A DNA stretch of 64,000 bases from Streptomyces profundus (GTDB lineage Bacteria > Actinomycetota > Actinomycetes > Streptomycetales > Streptomycetaceae): contig NZ_CP082362.1 in the NCBI RefSeq assembly GCF_020740535.1, forward strand, positions 7,251,501 to 7,315,500. The letters are read 5' to 3'. Positions within the stretch are counted from its first letter, which is position 1. Every line of letters begins with the position of its first letter. A model generated the notes under the pieces. That model was not told where the DNA came from and searched no databases. It saw only the letters and a list, made by a program, of their open reading frames with translations. Shown here piece after piece: positions 56,711-64,000 of the stretch. Position numbers and translations under genes: made by a program.

Positions 56711-58323
56711 CAGTAGCCCTTGATCTGGGGCCAGTCCAACTCCACGCCGTCCAGGACCAGTTCGTCCTGGAAGTCGCGCAGCAGACCGGCCGACTCGTGC
56801 ACCTGGCCGGGTTCGAGCCCGCGCTCCAGGCAGTGCGCGGCGAGCGCCCCCGCGACCTCGCCGACGTTCCACTCGACGGGGTGGAGGCGGTAGCAGCCGT
56901 TGGTGATGTGGGTGGTGCCGATGTTCTTGCCGGCGGGCAGCAGGTTGCGCAGCCGCACGGGCAGCAGCGCGCCGAGCGGGATGCGGAACGGGCAGCTGGC
57001 GACGTCGATATAGGTGTCGCCGCCCGTCGACGGGTGCAGGTCGATGCGGTACATGCCGACCCCGACGCTGTCGGGGTACGCCACCGCGCCCGCCGAGCCC
57101 CTGATGTCCAGCGACAGGTCCTGCTCCACGACGCGCCGCCGCGCCAGGACGCGGCGCGATTCGCGGATATAGGGCGCCTTGGCCAGGCCGTCCGTGGTGC
57201 CGAGCACATCGCCGCGCAGCCGCAGGCCCGGCCAGCCGGTGCCGCCGTCGGGCCTGGGCGCCTCGGTCTGGAGCCAGTAGAGCATGCTCATGCTCAGCTC
57301 CCTGGCCCCGGCGAGATGCCGCTCGCGCTCCGCCTCGTCGACGCCTATCAGCGGCCCGGGAAGGTAGTCGATCATGGGCCAGTTGACGATCGTCACATCG
57401 CTGTGGGCGAAGCCGGGGCGCAGCACCGAGCGGGAGAGGACGCGGCGGAAGGCCCACAGCTCCTTGTCGCCCGGGTCCTTGCTCTGGTCGGCGACGACGG
57501 GCCCCGCGTCGGCGTTGGGGACGAAGTCGCGGCGGACGGTCTCCAGGGTGCGCGGGTCGGGGGCGTGCAGGCTGAGCAGGGGGTTGGGCCAGCGCGGCGG
57601 CTGGTAGCCGGCCCAGTCCGCGTAACCGGCCGGGCGGTCGACGGTGTGGTCCTCGCCCGCGATGTGGTCCACGGCGAACACCCAGGAGAACGCCTGCATG
57701 TTGGCCGGCTGAGCCGTCTCGGGCGCGCTCGGCTCGCCCGTGTCGTGCCGCGACTCGAAGCCGGTGACATGCTCGGTGCCGGTCAGCGGCAGCAGGTCAC
57801 CCAACTCGGTCGCGTCCAGGACATAGGGGGCGGTGAGCGTCAGCCGGTCGCCGCCCTGGCCCTCGACCTCGACGGCGCGCACCCGGTCCCCGTCCGTCTC
57901 GGCGGCGACGGGCCGGTGCCCGTACAGGACGCGCAGCCGGCCGGCCGCCGTCCAGGGCGCCACCAGCGCGTGCACCACGGCGGCGGCGACCCGGGGCTCG
58001 TGGCAGAGCCGGGAGACGCGGCCCTCGCCCGGGTTGAGGTCGCGGCGTCGTCTGGCCTCGTCGGTCAGCGGATACCAGGTGCGGTAGTGGTCGCGGATCG
58101 CCTCGCGCAGCTCGCGGTAGCTGCGGGTGGCGCCGAACTGCTCGATCCAGGCGTGCTCGTCGGGCGGCACGCCCTGCGTGGTGAGTTGGCCGCCGAGCCA
58201 GTCGGTCTCCTCGGTGAGCAGCACGGTCCTGCCTCTGCGCAACGCGGCGAGTGCGGCGGCCACACCGCCGAGCCCCCCTCCGACGATCAGGATGTCGGCG
58301 GTCGGCGCCGTCTTCGTGCTCAC
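56710..58323 (-). CDS. FAD-dependent oxidoreductase (FAD_oxidored family)
   Basis: 537 residues. N-terminal FAD Rossmann motif ILIVGGGLGGVAAALAALRRG followed by TEETDWLGGQLTTQG, the pattern of the PF12831-like family often found in carbohydrate loci. Near the C-terminus LLPAGKNIGTTHITNGCYRLHPVEWNVGEVAGALAAHCLE completes the FAD site. The substrate is not known; members of this group in glycan clusters may oxidise a sugar hydroxyl. No signal peptide. It is coupled to the NanA-like gene and about 80 bases after the GH63-like gene. Confidence 0.83.
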   Translation of the reverse strand: MSTKTAPTADILIVGGGLGGVAAALAALRRGRTVLLTEETDWLGGQLTTQGVPPDEHAWIEQFGATRSYRELREAIRDHYRTWYPLTDEARRRRDLNPGEGRVSRLCHEPRVAAAVVHALVAPWTAAGRLRVLYGHRPVAAETDGDRVRAVEVEGQGGDRLTLTAPYVLDATELGDLLPLTGTEHVTGFESRHDTGEPSAPETAQPANMQAFSWVFAVDHIAGEDHTVDRPAGYADWAGYQPPRWPNPLLSLHAPDPRTLETVRRDFVPNADAGPVVADQSKDPGDKELWAFRRVLSRSVLRPGFAHSDVTIVNWPMIDYLPGPLIGVDEAERERHLAGARELSMSMLYWLQTEAPRPDGGTGWPGLRLRGDVLGTTDGLAKAPYIRESRRVLARRRVVEQDLSLDIRGSAGAVAYPDSVGVGMYRIDLHPSTGGDTYIDVASCPFRIPLGALLPVRLRNLLPAGKNIGTTHITNGCYRLHPVEWNVGEVAGALAAHCLERGLEPGQVHESAGLLRDFQDELVLDGVELDWPQIKGY

Positions 58324-58404
58324 GTACGGGTCCTCTTCTCTGGTTCTCTGGTTCTCTGGCTCATGCCTCGTCCCGGCGGGACGCCGGTGCGGGGGAGTGG
58401 GAGG

Positions 58405-60510
58405 TCAGGCTCGCCCGGCCTCGAAGGGAAGTGGCGCGCCGCGCACGGTCAGCCGCAGCGGCGGGCCGCCGTCCGGCGGGCTGACGGTGAGCTCGCCGTG
58501 GCCGTGGGCGGTGCCGGCGGCGCGGTCCGCCGTCCTGGTGTAGCCGGTGACGGTGACGCCGGGATCGGCGCGCAGCAGCGTCAGACCTTCCAGGGAGACG
58601 GTGAGGGCGTCGGCCTCGGCGTGGACGGCGAGCCGTCCTTCGCCCAGGGGCAGTCCGGCGAGCGTGGCTCCCTCGCCTGGGTGGGCGAAGCGCCAGCCGT
58701 CCTCGCGGGCGTCGGCCAGTTCGCCGAACGCGAGAAGCGCGAGGAGGCCGCCCCAGGCCATCAGCCCGTCCGAGCGCGCCGGCAGGCCCGTCAGGTCCTC
58801 GCCCGCGTGCGCCGGGTAGTTCTCCCGCACATGGCTGTGCCGGTGCCACTCCGTCAGGAAGAGGCGGAGCAGGGCGCGGACGACGGAGGCGCTGTGGTCG
58901 GTGAGCCCGTTGCGGCGCAGGCCCTCGACGGCGAGGTAGGCCATCGGTGCCCAGATCCGGCCGCGCCAGTAGGTGGCGGCGAACGCGGGGTCGTCGCGCG
59001 CCGTGCTGGGCAACGGGCGTTCGCCGCCGAGGACCTCGGGCCGCAGCAGCGCGTCCGCCAGCGCGCCGGCGCGTTCGGGGTCGGGCAGTCCGGCGAGCAG
59101 CGGATAGAGCAGGGTCGGCGAGACATGGGGGTCGTGCTTCCCCGATGCCGTCAGGTTGCGGTAGCCGCCCTGCTCCGCTGACCACAGCAGGGCGTCGGCG
59201 CGGGCGCGGGCCTCGGTGGCCTCGTCGCGCAGCCTGGTGGCGGTGGTGTGCTCGCCGATGATGTCGGCGAGATGGGCGAGGGCGTCGGCATCGGCGATGT
59301 GCAGGGCGTTGAGTCCGGCGTCGGCGAGGTCCATGCAGTGGGTCGCGGGATCGTAGGCCGCCTCGTCGTACATCGGCGAGTCGTCCAGGCCCGACTCGCG
59401 TTTGGCGCGGTCGAGGGTGGCCGACCCCGGATCGCCGGCGATCGGGTCGGAGCCCCAGGCCAGCAGGCCCCGGGGGCCGCGCCTGGCCGTCGGCCACCAG
59501 TCGTGCCAGGCGAGCAGGGCGGGGAACGTCTCGCGGACGAGGCGGTGGTCGCGGGTGGCGTCCGACAGCCCACCGGCGAGATACGCCTTGAGGACGGTGA
59601 GGGCGCCGACGGGCGGCTGGGACCGGTCGTCGGTGCGGCCCCGGTCGTCGGAGACGCGGTTGGGGATCATCCCGGTGCCGGTGGCGTGCGGCAGGATCTG
59701 GGTGAGGACGCCCCTGGCGTAATCGCGGTCCACGGTGGACGCGACCAGACCGGTGAAGAACGTGTCCCAGGCGTGCAGGGCCCAACTGCCGTAGAAGCCG
59801 CGCCGTTCGGTGGCGACGAAGTCGCGGGAGGTGGGCGTGATGACCCGGCCGAGCGCGGGGACGTGGATGACGTTCCAGATCAGGGCGCGGGTGAGGGCGT
59901 CCGCCGCGTCGTCGAGCCAGCCGCCGGTGCGCGGTAGGGCGGCCTCCGTGGCGGCGCGGCGGTCCCCGAGGACGCCGGCCGTGTCGGCGGCGCCGCCCGG
60001 GGTGCCGTCGGGGGCGACGCGCAGCTCGGCCGCGCCGGCGGCGCAGCGCCAGGCCAGCGCGCCGGGAAGGGGCACGGGCCGCGCGTCGGGCGGCAGGTCG
60101 ATCCGCCAACGGGCGCCCCCGGCCCGCACCGTCACGGCCCCTTCGGTGCCGTTCGCGCCGTCCGCCCCGTCCGTGCCGTCGGTGCCTTCGACGACGATCA
60201 CCGCCTCGCCCGTGCAGGCCAGCCGCGCGTGCAGGGTGTCCCCCCGGCCCCCGGCGAGCAGCAGCCGCAGCGTGGTGTCCCCGACGCCGACCAGCGCCTC
60301 GGCGTAGGAGCCGTCCAGGCTGTGCGGCCCCAGGCGGACCAGTCCGTCCCGCCAGGTGAACCCGTCCGCCACCGGACCGGTGGCGCCCATGACACCGAAG
60401 CGCACGCGCAGTCCCGACGGCAGATGGCTCATCCCCGTGTGGAAGCGGACGTCCCAGGTGTTCCAGCCGGTCGGTGCCGGGGCGTACGGGAGGTCGTCGT
60501 CGTGGCTCAT
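58405..60510 (-). CDS. GH63/GH37-like (alpha/alpha)6 glucosidase-type enzyme
   Basis: 701 residues from ATG 60510 (ATGA overlap with the ATPase stop). An N-terminal beta domain (YAPAPTGWNTWDVRFHTGMSHLPSGLRV) is followed by an (alpha/alpha)6 barrel with AWDTFFTGLVASTVD, GMIPNRVSDD, DSPMYDEAAYD and YWRGRIWAPMAYLAVEGL; these resemble the acid and base regions of GH63/GH37 enzymes. No signal peptide, so it acts on imported oligosaccharide. A short Gly-x-y run (GTDGTDGADGANGTEGA, about residues 110-126) is an odd flexible insertion. Exact bond specificity unknown. Confidence 0.8.
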   Translation of the reverse strand: MSHDDDLPYAPAPTGWNTWDVRFHTGMSHLPSGLRVRFGVMGATGPVADGFTWRDGLVRLGPHSLDGSYAEALVGVGDTTLRLLLAGGRGDTLHARLACTGEAVIVVEGTDGTDGADGANGTEGAVTVRAGGARWRIDLPPDARPVPLPGALAWRCAAGAAELRVAPDGTPGGAADTAGVLGDRRAATEAALPRTGGWLDDAADALTRALIWNVIHVPALGRVITPTSRDFVATERRGFYGSWALHAWDTFFTGLVASTVDRDYARGVLTQILPHATGTGMIPNRVSDDRGRTDDRSQPPVGALTVLKAYLAGGLSDATRDHRLVRETFPALLAWHDWWPTARRGPRGLLAWGSDPIAGDPGSATLDRAKRESGLDDSPMYDEAAYDPATHCMDLADAGLNALHIADADALAHLADIIGEHTTATRLRDEATEARARADALLWSAEQGGYRNLTASGKHDPHVSPTLLYPLLAGLPDPERAGALADALLRPEVLGGERPLPSTARDDPAFAATYWRGRIWAPMAYLAVEGLRRNGLTDHSASVVRALLRLFLTEWHRHSHVRENYPAHAGEDLTGLPARSDGLMAWGGLLALLAFGELADAREDGWRFAHPGEGATLAGLPLGEGRLAVHAEADALTVSLEGLTLLRADPGVTVTGYTRTADRAAGTAHGHGELTVSPPDGGPPLRLTVRGAPLPFEAGRA

Positions 60511-61334
60511 GCGGGCATCTCCCCTGTCGCGCCTGTCCGTTCCGAGGCGCCGTCGTCCAGATCGAGGGCCGCGTCCAGCAGCGCCCGGGTGTACTCGTGC
60601 CGTGGCGCGCCCAGCACGTCGGCCGCCAGGCCCTCCTCGACCACCTCGCCGCGTCGCATCACCGCGACCCGGTCGGCGATCTGGTGGACCACGCCGAGGT
60701 CGTGCGAGATGAACAGCAGCGCCAGCCGGTGCTCGCGCCGCAGGTCGTCGAGCAGCCGCAGGATCTGCGCCTGCACCGACACGTCGAGCGCGGAGACCGC
60801 CTCGTCGCACACCAGCAGCCGGGGTGAGACGGCGAGGGCCCGCGCGATGCTGACCCGCTGGCACTGTCCCCCCGAGAGGTCGCCCGCCCGCCGGGAAGCG
60901 GTGGAGGAGTCGAGCCCGACATCGTCGAGCAGCCGGTGCAGCGCCTCCGTGCGGTCGCCATCCGGCGCGGCGGACGGATGGGTGCGCCACGCCTCGCCGA
61001 TGACGGCGGCGACCGTCATCCGAGGGTTCAGCGACGATCTCGGGTCCTGGAAGACCATCTGGACCGCCCGCTGCAACGCGGCGGGGCGGCGCCCGACCGG
61101 GCCGAGCGGCTGCCCGTCGAAGGCGAGCGAGCCGGAGCCGGGACTGATCAGCCCGGCCACGCAGCGGGCCACCGTGGTCTTGCCCGAGCCCGACTCGCCG
61201 ACCAGGCCGAGCGTCTCCTCGGGGGCGACGGAGAGGCTGACGCCGTCCACCGCGCGGAAGGCGCCCCGGCGGCGTCCGCGCCGGCCGCCGCCGTAGGTGA
61301 CACGCAGGTCCCGCACATCGAGCAGGGCGTTCAC
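60507..61334 (-). CDS. Opp/Dpp-type ABC importer ATPase (OppF/DppF)
   Basis: 275 residues from GTG 61334, overlapping the previous stop by 4 bases; ten extra upstream codons are not needed. Walker [10 protein letters not shown], signature LSGGQCQR, Walker B LLVCDEAVSALD and HDLGVVHQIADR are clear. A basic insertion (GGGRRGRRRGAFR) follows the first strand. It is one of two ATPases of a peptide/oligosaccharide importer. Confidence 0.9.
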   Translation of the reverse strand: MNALLDVRDLRVTYGGGRRGRRRGAFRAVDGVSLSVAPEETLGLVGESGSGKTTVARCVAGLISPGSGSLAFDGQPLGPVGRRPAALQRAVQMVFQDPRSSLNPRMTVAAVIGEAWRTHPSAAPDGDRTEALHRLLDDVGLDSSTASRRAGDLSGGQCQRVSIARALAVSPRLLVCDEAVSALDVSVQAQILRLLDDLRREHRLALLFISHDLGVVHQIADRVAVMRRGEVVEEGLAADVLGAPRHEYTRALLDAALDLDDGASERTGATGEMPA

Positions 61335-62335
61335 GATCCGAGCACCTCCTCGGCGAAGTGGCACGCGCCGCGCCGCCCCTCGGCGACGGTCCGCACGGCG
61401 GGGACCTCCGTGCGGCAGCGCGCCCGGGCGAGCGGGCAGCGCGGGTGGAACGGGCAGCCGGACGGGCGCGAGGCCGGGCCCGCCGGGGTGCCGGGCAACG
61501 GGTCGGCGAGCGCCGTGCGGGTGCGGACGGCCGGCACGCTGGCGACGAGCGCCCGCGTGTAGGGGTGCGCCGGGCGGCGCAGCACGTCCCCCGCCGGGCC
61601 CTGCTCGGCGATCCGGCCCGCGTACATGACGACGACCCGTTCGGCGACATGCGAGACCACCCGCAGATCGTGGCTGACCAGCAGCATCGACAGGCCCTCC
61701 GCCTGCTGCACGGAGCGCAGCAGCGCGAGGATGCGGGCCTGGACGGTGACATCGAGCGCCGTCGTCGGCTCGTCGGCCAGCAGCAGCGACGGGTTCCCCG
61801 AAAGGGCCATGGCGATGACGGCGCGCTGCCGCAGCCCACCGGAGAACTCGTGCGGGTAGGCGCGCATCCGGCGCTCGGGCTCGGGGACCCCGGCGCGATC
61901 GAGCAGATCGATGACGCGGCGGCGCACCTCGGCACGCGGCAGGCCGTCGCGGCGCGGGATCTCGCCGACCTGGCGGCCGATGCGCTGCGTCGGGTTGAGG
62001 GCGGCCAGCGGATCCTGGAACACCATGGCGATCTCCCGGCCGCGTACCCGCCGCAGCCGCGCCGCGTCGGCGCCGAGCAGGTCACCGCCGCGCCAGCTGA
62101 CCTCGCCGCCCGTGGTCGCGCCCGGGGGCAGCAGGCCCATCAGCGCGTTCGCCGTCATGGTCTTGCCCGAGCCCGACTCGCCGATCAGGCCGACCGTGGT
62201 CGCCGGCGGCACCTCGAACGAGACGCCGTCGAGGACGCGCACCGTGCCGCCGTCGGCGCCTGGCAGGGAGACGGTCAGATCGGTGACGGTCAGCGCGGTG
62301 GCGGCGGCCTCCGCCGTGGCGGGTGCGCGGGTCAC
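61331..62335 (-). CDS. Opp/Dpp-type ABC importer ATPase (OppD/DppD)
   Basis: 334 residues from GTG 62335 (GTGA overlap with the binding-protein stop). Walker [10 protein letters not shown], signature FSGGLRQR, Walker [13 protein letters not shown], and the C-terminal oligopeptide-ABC Cys-rich motif [20 protein letters not shown], which in this family can hold an iron-sulfur cluster. Works with the OppF-like subunit and the permeases, of which one is only seen as a fragment at the right edge. Confidence 0.92.
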   Translation of the reverse strand: MTRAPATAEAAATALTVTDLTVSLPGADGGTVRVLDGVSFEVPPATTVGLIGESGSGKTMTANALMGLLPPGATTGGEVSWRGGDLLGADAARLRRVRGREIAMVFQDPLAALNPTQRIGRQVGEIPRRDGLPRAEVRRRVIDLLDRAGVPEPERRMRAYPHEFSGGLRQRAVIAMALSGNPSLLLADEPTTALDVTVQARILALLRSVQQAEGLSMLLVSHDLRVVSHVAERVVVMYAGRIAEQGPAGDVLRRPAHPYTRALVASVPAVRTRTALADPLPGTPAGPASRPSGCPFHPRCPLARARCRTEVPAVRTVAEGRRGACHFAEEVLGS

Positions 62336-63870
62336 GAGCCGGCGCCCCGGACGACGGAGAAGTCGGGGAGGCCGCTGGGGTCGGGGACGAAGCCCTCAAG
62401 ATCCGAGTTCCAGGCGTAGGCGATGCTGACGGTCATGGGGTACATGCCGACGGCCTCGTTCCAGATGATCGCGCTCGCCTGGTCGTACAGGTCGGTGCGC
62501 TCCGCCTCGTCGGCGCTGCCGCCGGCGCGGGCGAGGAGTTCGTCCAGCTCCGGGTCGCAGTAGCCGTTGCGCGCCGCCTCGCAGGTGTAGAGGCGGCCGA
62601 GGTTGCTCGCCGCGTCGAACGTCGGCGTCGCGAGCTGCTGGAAGTTGATGTCCCAGTTGAGGGCGAGCAGGTCGTCGGTGAAGACGGCCTGCTCCTTCTC
62701 CAGCGGTTCGACCCGCACCCCGATCTCCGCCAGGTCGGAGGCGACCGCCTGGAGGAACGGGCGGAACTCGGCGTTGGCGAACTGGAGCCGGAGCTTCTGC
62801 GAGAAGTCGAACCCGGCGTCCTCCAGCGCCGCCAGGGCCGCCTCCGGGGCGAAGGCGACGGGCTCCTGCGGCGCGTGGCCGAGGACGACGGGCGTGACGG
62901 GGGCGAGGGCCAACTCGCCGGTCTCCGGGTAGAGCTGCTCGATGATCGTCTCGAAGTCCACGGCCTGCCACAGCGCGCGCCGCACGGCGGCGTCCTCAAG
63001 CGCGGGCACCGAGGAGTTGAACCACATGGTGAACTCGGCGGTGCTCGGCACGGTCTCGACGGTGAGCGCGTCCTCTCCCTCCAGGACGGGCAACTGGTCG
63101 TCCGGGATGCCCCAGACGACGTCCACCTCGCCGGTGCGCAGCGCGGTGAGGCGCGCGGAGAGCTCGGGGATGTTGCGGACGGTGACGCGGTCGAGCCGGG
63201 GTACCTCACCCCAGTGGTCCTCGTTGGGGACGAGCGAGAGGGTCTCCCCCGGGGTGAAGCGGTCCACGGTGAAGGGGCCAGAGCCGACAGGGGAGTTGAA
63301 GAAGGCGGTGTCGTCGGCGGCGACGCCGGCCGGCAGCACGTAGAAGAGGACGAGCTTGCCGGGGATGGCGGCGTCGGGCTCCGGGGTGGTGAGGACGACC
63401 TCGGTGTCCGAGGTGGCGGCCACCGTGGCGCCGGGGAAGTTCCCGGCGTTGGGGCCGGCCAGCTCCAGCATCCGCTCGAAGGAGGCGACGACGTCCTCGG
63501 CGGTCAGCGGGGAGCCGTCGCTGAAGGTGACCCCGGCGCGCAGGGTGAAGGTCCAGGCGGTGACATCCTCGTTGGGCTCCCACGACTCGGCGAGGTCGCC
63601 GGTCAGCGTGCCGTCCGGGTTCGGCTTCACCAGCCGGCTGAAGAGCGCCTGCCCGGCGAACTGGGTGCCGGTGGAAGCGCCTTGGGCGCCGTGCGGGTCG
63701 AGGCTCTCCACGGGGTAGGTGCCGGCGGCGGTCAGCTCGTCCGTGCCGCCGCCCTCCCCGCCCTCGCCGCCGCTGGTCGTGGTGGAGCAGGCGGCGAGCA
63801 CGGCGGCGCCGGCCAGCGTGGCGGCCAGCCTGGCGAACCGCCCGGTTCTCCGTGCGCTGCTGTCGTTCAT
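62332..63870 (-). CDS. Family 5 (OppA/DppA-type) solute-binding lipoprotein
   Basis: 512 residues from ATG 63870 (GGGAGAAACACCG ahead). The lipobox LAGAAVLAACST follows a basic signal peptide, then a Gly/Glu-rich linker. Family 5 features: LAESWEPNEDVTAWTFTLRAGVTFSDGSPLTAEDVVASFERML and FNSPVGSGPFTVDRFTPGETLSLVPNEDHWG. Although the family is named for peptides, many members bind oligosaccharides, and the surrounding glycan enzymes point to that here. Confidence 0.9.
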   Translation of the reverse strand: MNDSSARRTGRFARLAATLAGAAVLAACSTTTSGGEGGEGGGTDELTAAGTYPVESLDPHGAQGASTGTQFAGQALFSRLVKPNPDGTLTGDLAESWEPNEDVTAWTFTLRAGVTFSDGSPLTAEDVVASFERMLELAGPNAGNFPGATVAATSDTEVVLTTPEPDAAIPGKLVLFYVLPAGVAADDTAFFNSPVGSGPFTVDRFTPGETLSLVPNEDHWGEVPRLDRVTVRNIPELSARLTALRTGEVDVVWGIPDDQLPVLEGEDALTVETVPSTAEFTMWFNSSVPALEDAAVRRALWQAVDFETIIEQLYPETGELALAPVTPVVLGHAPQEPVAFAPEAALAALEDAGFDFSQKLRLQFANAEFRPFLQAVASDLAEIGVRVEPLEKEQAVFTDDLLALNWDINFQQLATPTFDAASNLGRLYTCEAARNGYCDPELDELLARAGGSADEAERTDLYDQASAIIWNEAVGMYPMTVSIAYAWNSDLEGFVPDPSGLPDFSVVRGAGS

Positions 63871-63904
63871 CGGTGTTTCTCCCGTCGGGTGGTGCGGAAG
63901 GGGG

Positions 63905-64000
63905 GTCATGCCGACCGGCCGTGCCGGTGCCGGGCGGTGAGCTGGTCGCCGAGGATGCCGACGCTGATGATGAGCAGGGAGAGCGCGATGCCGGGAAGCG
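63905..64000 (-). CDS. Opp/Dpp-type permease (DppC), C-terminal fragment
   Basis: Only the last 31 codons are in the window: LPGIALSLLIISVGILGDQLTARHRHGRSA and stop at 63905. The membrane segment followed by LGDQL is the C-terminal signature of DppC/OppC permeases. It is 34 bases upstream of the binding-protein gene and continues beyond the right edge, where the partner permease is expected. Confidence 0.75.

Noticed and set aside
53643..57209. A single long frame covering sialidase, NanA-like and oxidoreductase regions
   Set aside because: Only the part from 55739 downward reads as a real protein with a Tat signal and ribosome site; the rest is in the wrong frame for the two overlapping genes.
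1..64000. CRISPR arrays, rRNA or tRNA genes
   Set aside because: No regular repeat-spacer pattern was seen, and I found no convincing tRNA or rRNA sequence by eye; a tRNA scan would settle the latter.

Overview
The window is very GC-rich with strong GC bias at third codon positions, short intergenic gaps, many ATGA/GTGA start-stop overlaps and Streptomyces-type gene families (IclR, TetR, GntR regulators, an MsiK-dependent-type sugar importer lacking its own ATPase, a CebR-like box, rph with a rifamycin-associated element). It looks like a chromosomal segment, probably accessory rather than core, of a Streptomyces or close relative.

Region 1 (1-9250, mostly minus strand): a pyridine-ring catabolic operon. 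In transcription order it has a PobA-like FAD monooxygenase, an NMT1/SsuA-type binding lipoprotein, a permease, an ATPase, a second permease, NicX (2,5-dihydroxypyridine dioxygenase), NicE (maleate isomerase) and NicF (maleamate amidase, cut by the window edge). A GntR/FCD regulator sits upstream, with matching GGT-N3-ACC dyads in front of both the regulator and the operon. A solo TnpB element sits between the second gene pair of the transporter, in the opposite orientation. Its 5' end appears frameshifted.

Region 2 (9390-15290, plus): a cobalamin riboswitch followed by a translationally coupled valine catabolic operon (mmsA, acyl-CoA dehydrogenase, 3-hydroxyisobutyryl-CoA hydrolase, mmsB, enoyl-CoA hydratase).

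Region 3 (15335-23079): a sugar-acid utilisation locus. A DHDPS-family aldolase and an enolase-superfamily dehydratase are divergent from an IclR gene that leads an operon of sugar-binding lipoprotein, two permeases, KDPG-type aldolase and KDG kinase. A 10-5-10 dyad lies in the divergent promoter.

Region 4 (23128-32605): a membrane pseudokinase, a pyruvate-dehydrogenase/transketolase-like enzyme, rifampin phosphotransferase behind a rifamycin-associated element, a TetR/hydrolase pair with twin operators, and a MarR gene behind a SoxR-type promoter.

Region 5 (32751-43580): an island that looks less GC-rich and has the features of a defence island. It contains a five-gene coupled operon (nucleotidyl-cyclase-like protein, small protein sharing a GVNVGHD motif with it, unknown protein, helix-turn-helix protein, nucleoside-deoxyribosyltransferase-like protein with coiled coil), a Crp-type regulator, a small membrane protein, an AraC regulator and a 1480-residue nuclease-STAND NTPase resembling Avs antiviral proteins. 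Relics of a LacI regulator and a GH130-like enzyme mark its right edge.

Region 6 (43704-53627): a secreted ricin/beta-helix protein behind a CebR-like box, a Ser/Thr kinase, and a five-gene FecCD-type importer plus CydDC/IrtAB-like ABC pair behind a metal-box-like dyad.

Region 7 (53643-64000, minus): a glycan locus with Opp/Dpp-type importer, GH63-like glucosidase, FAD oxidoreductase, NanA-like aldolase and Tat-exported sialidase.
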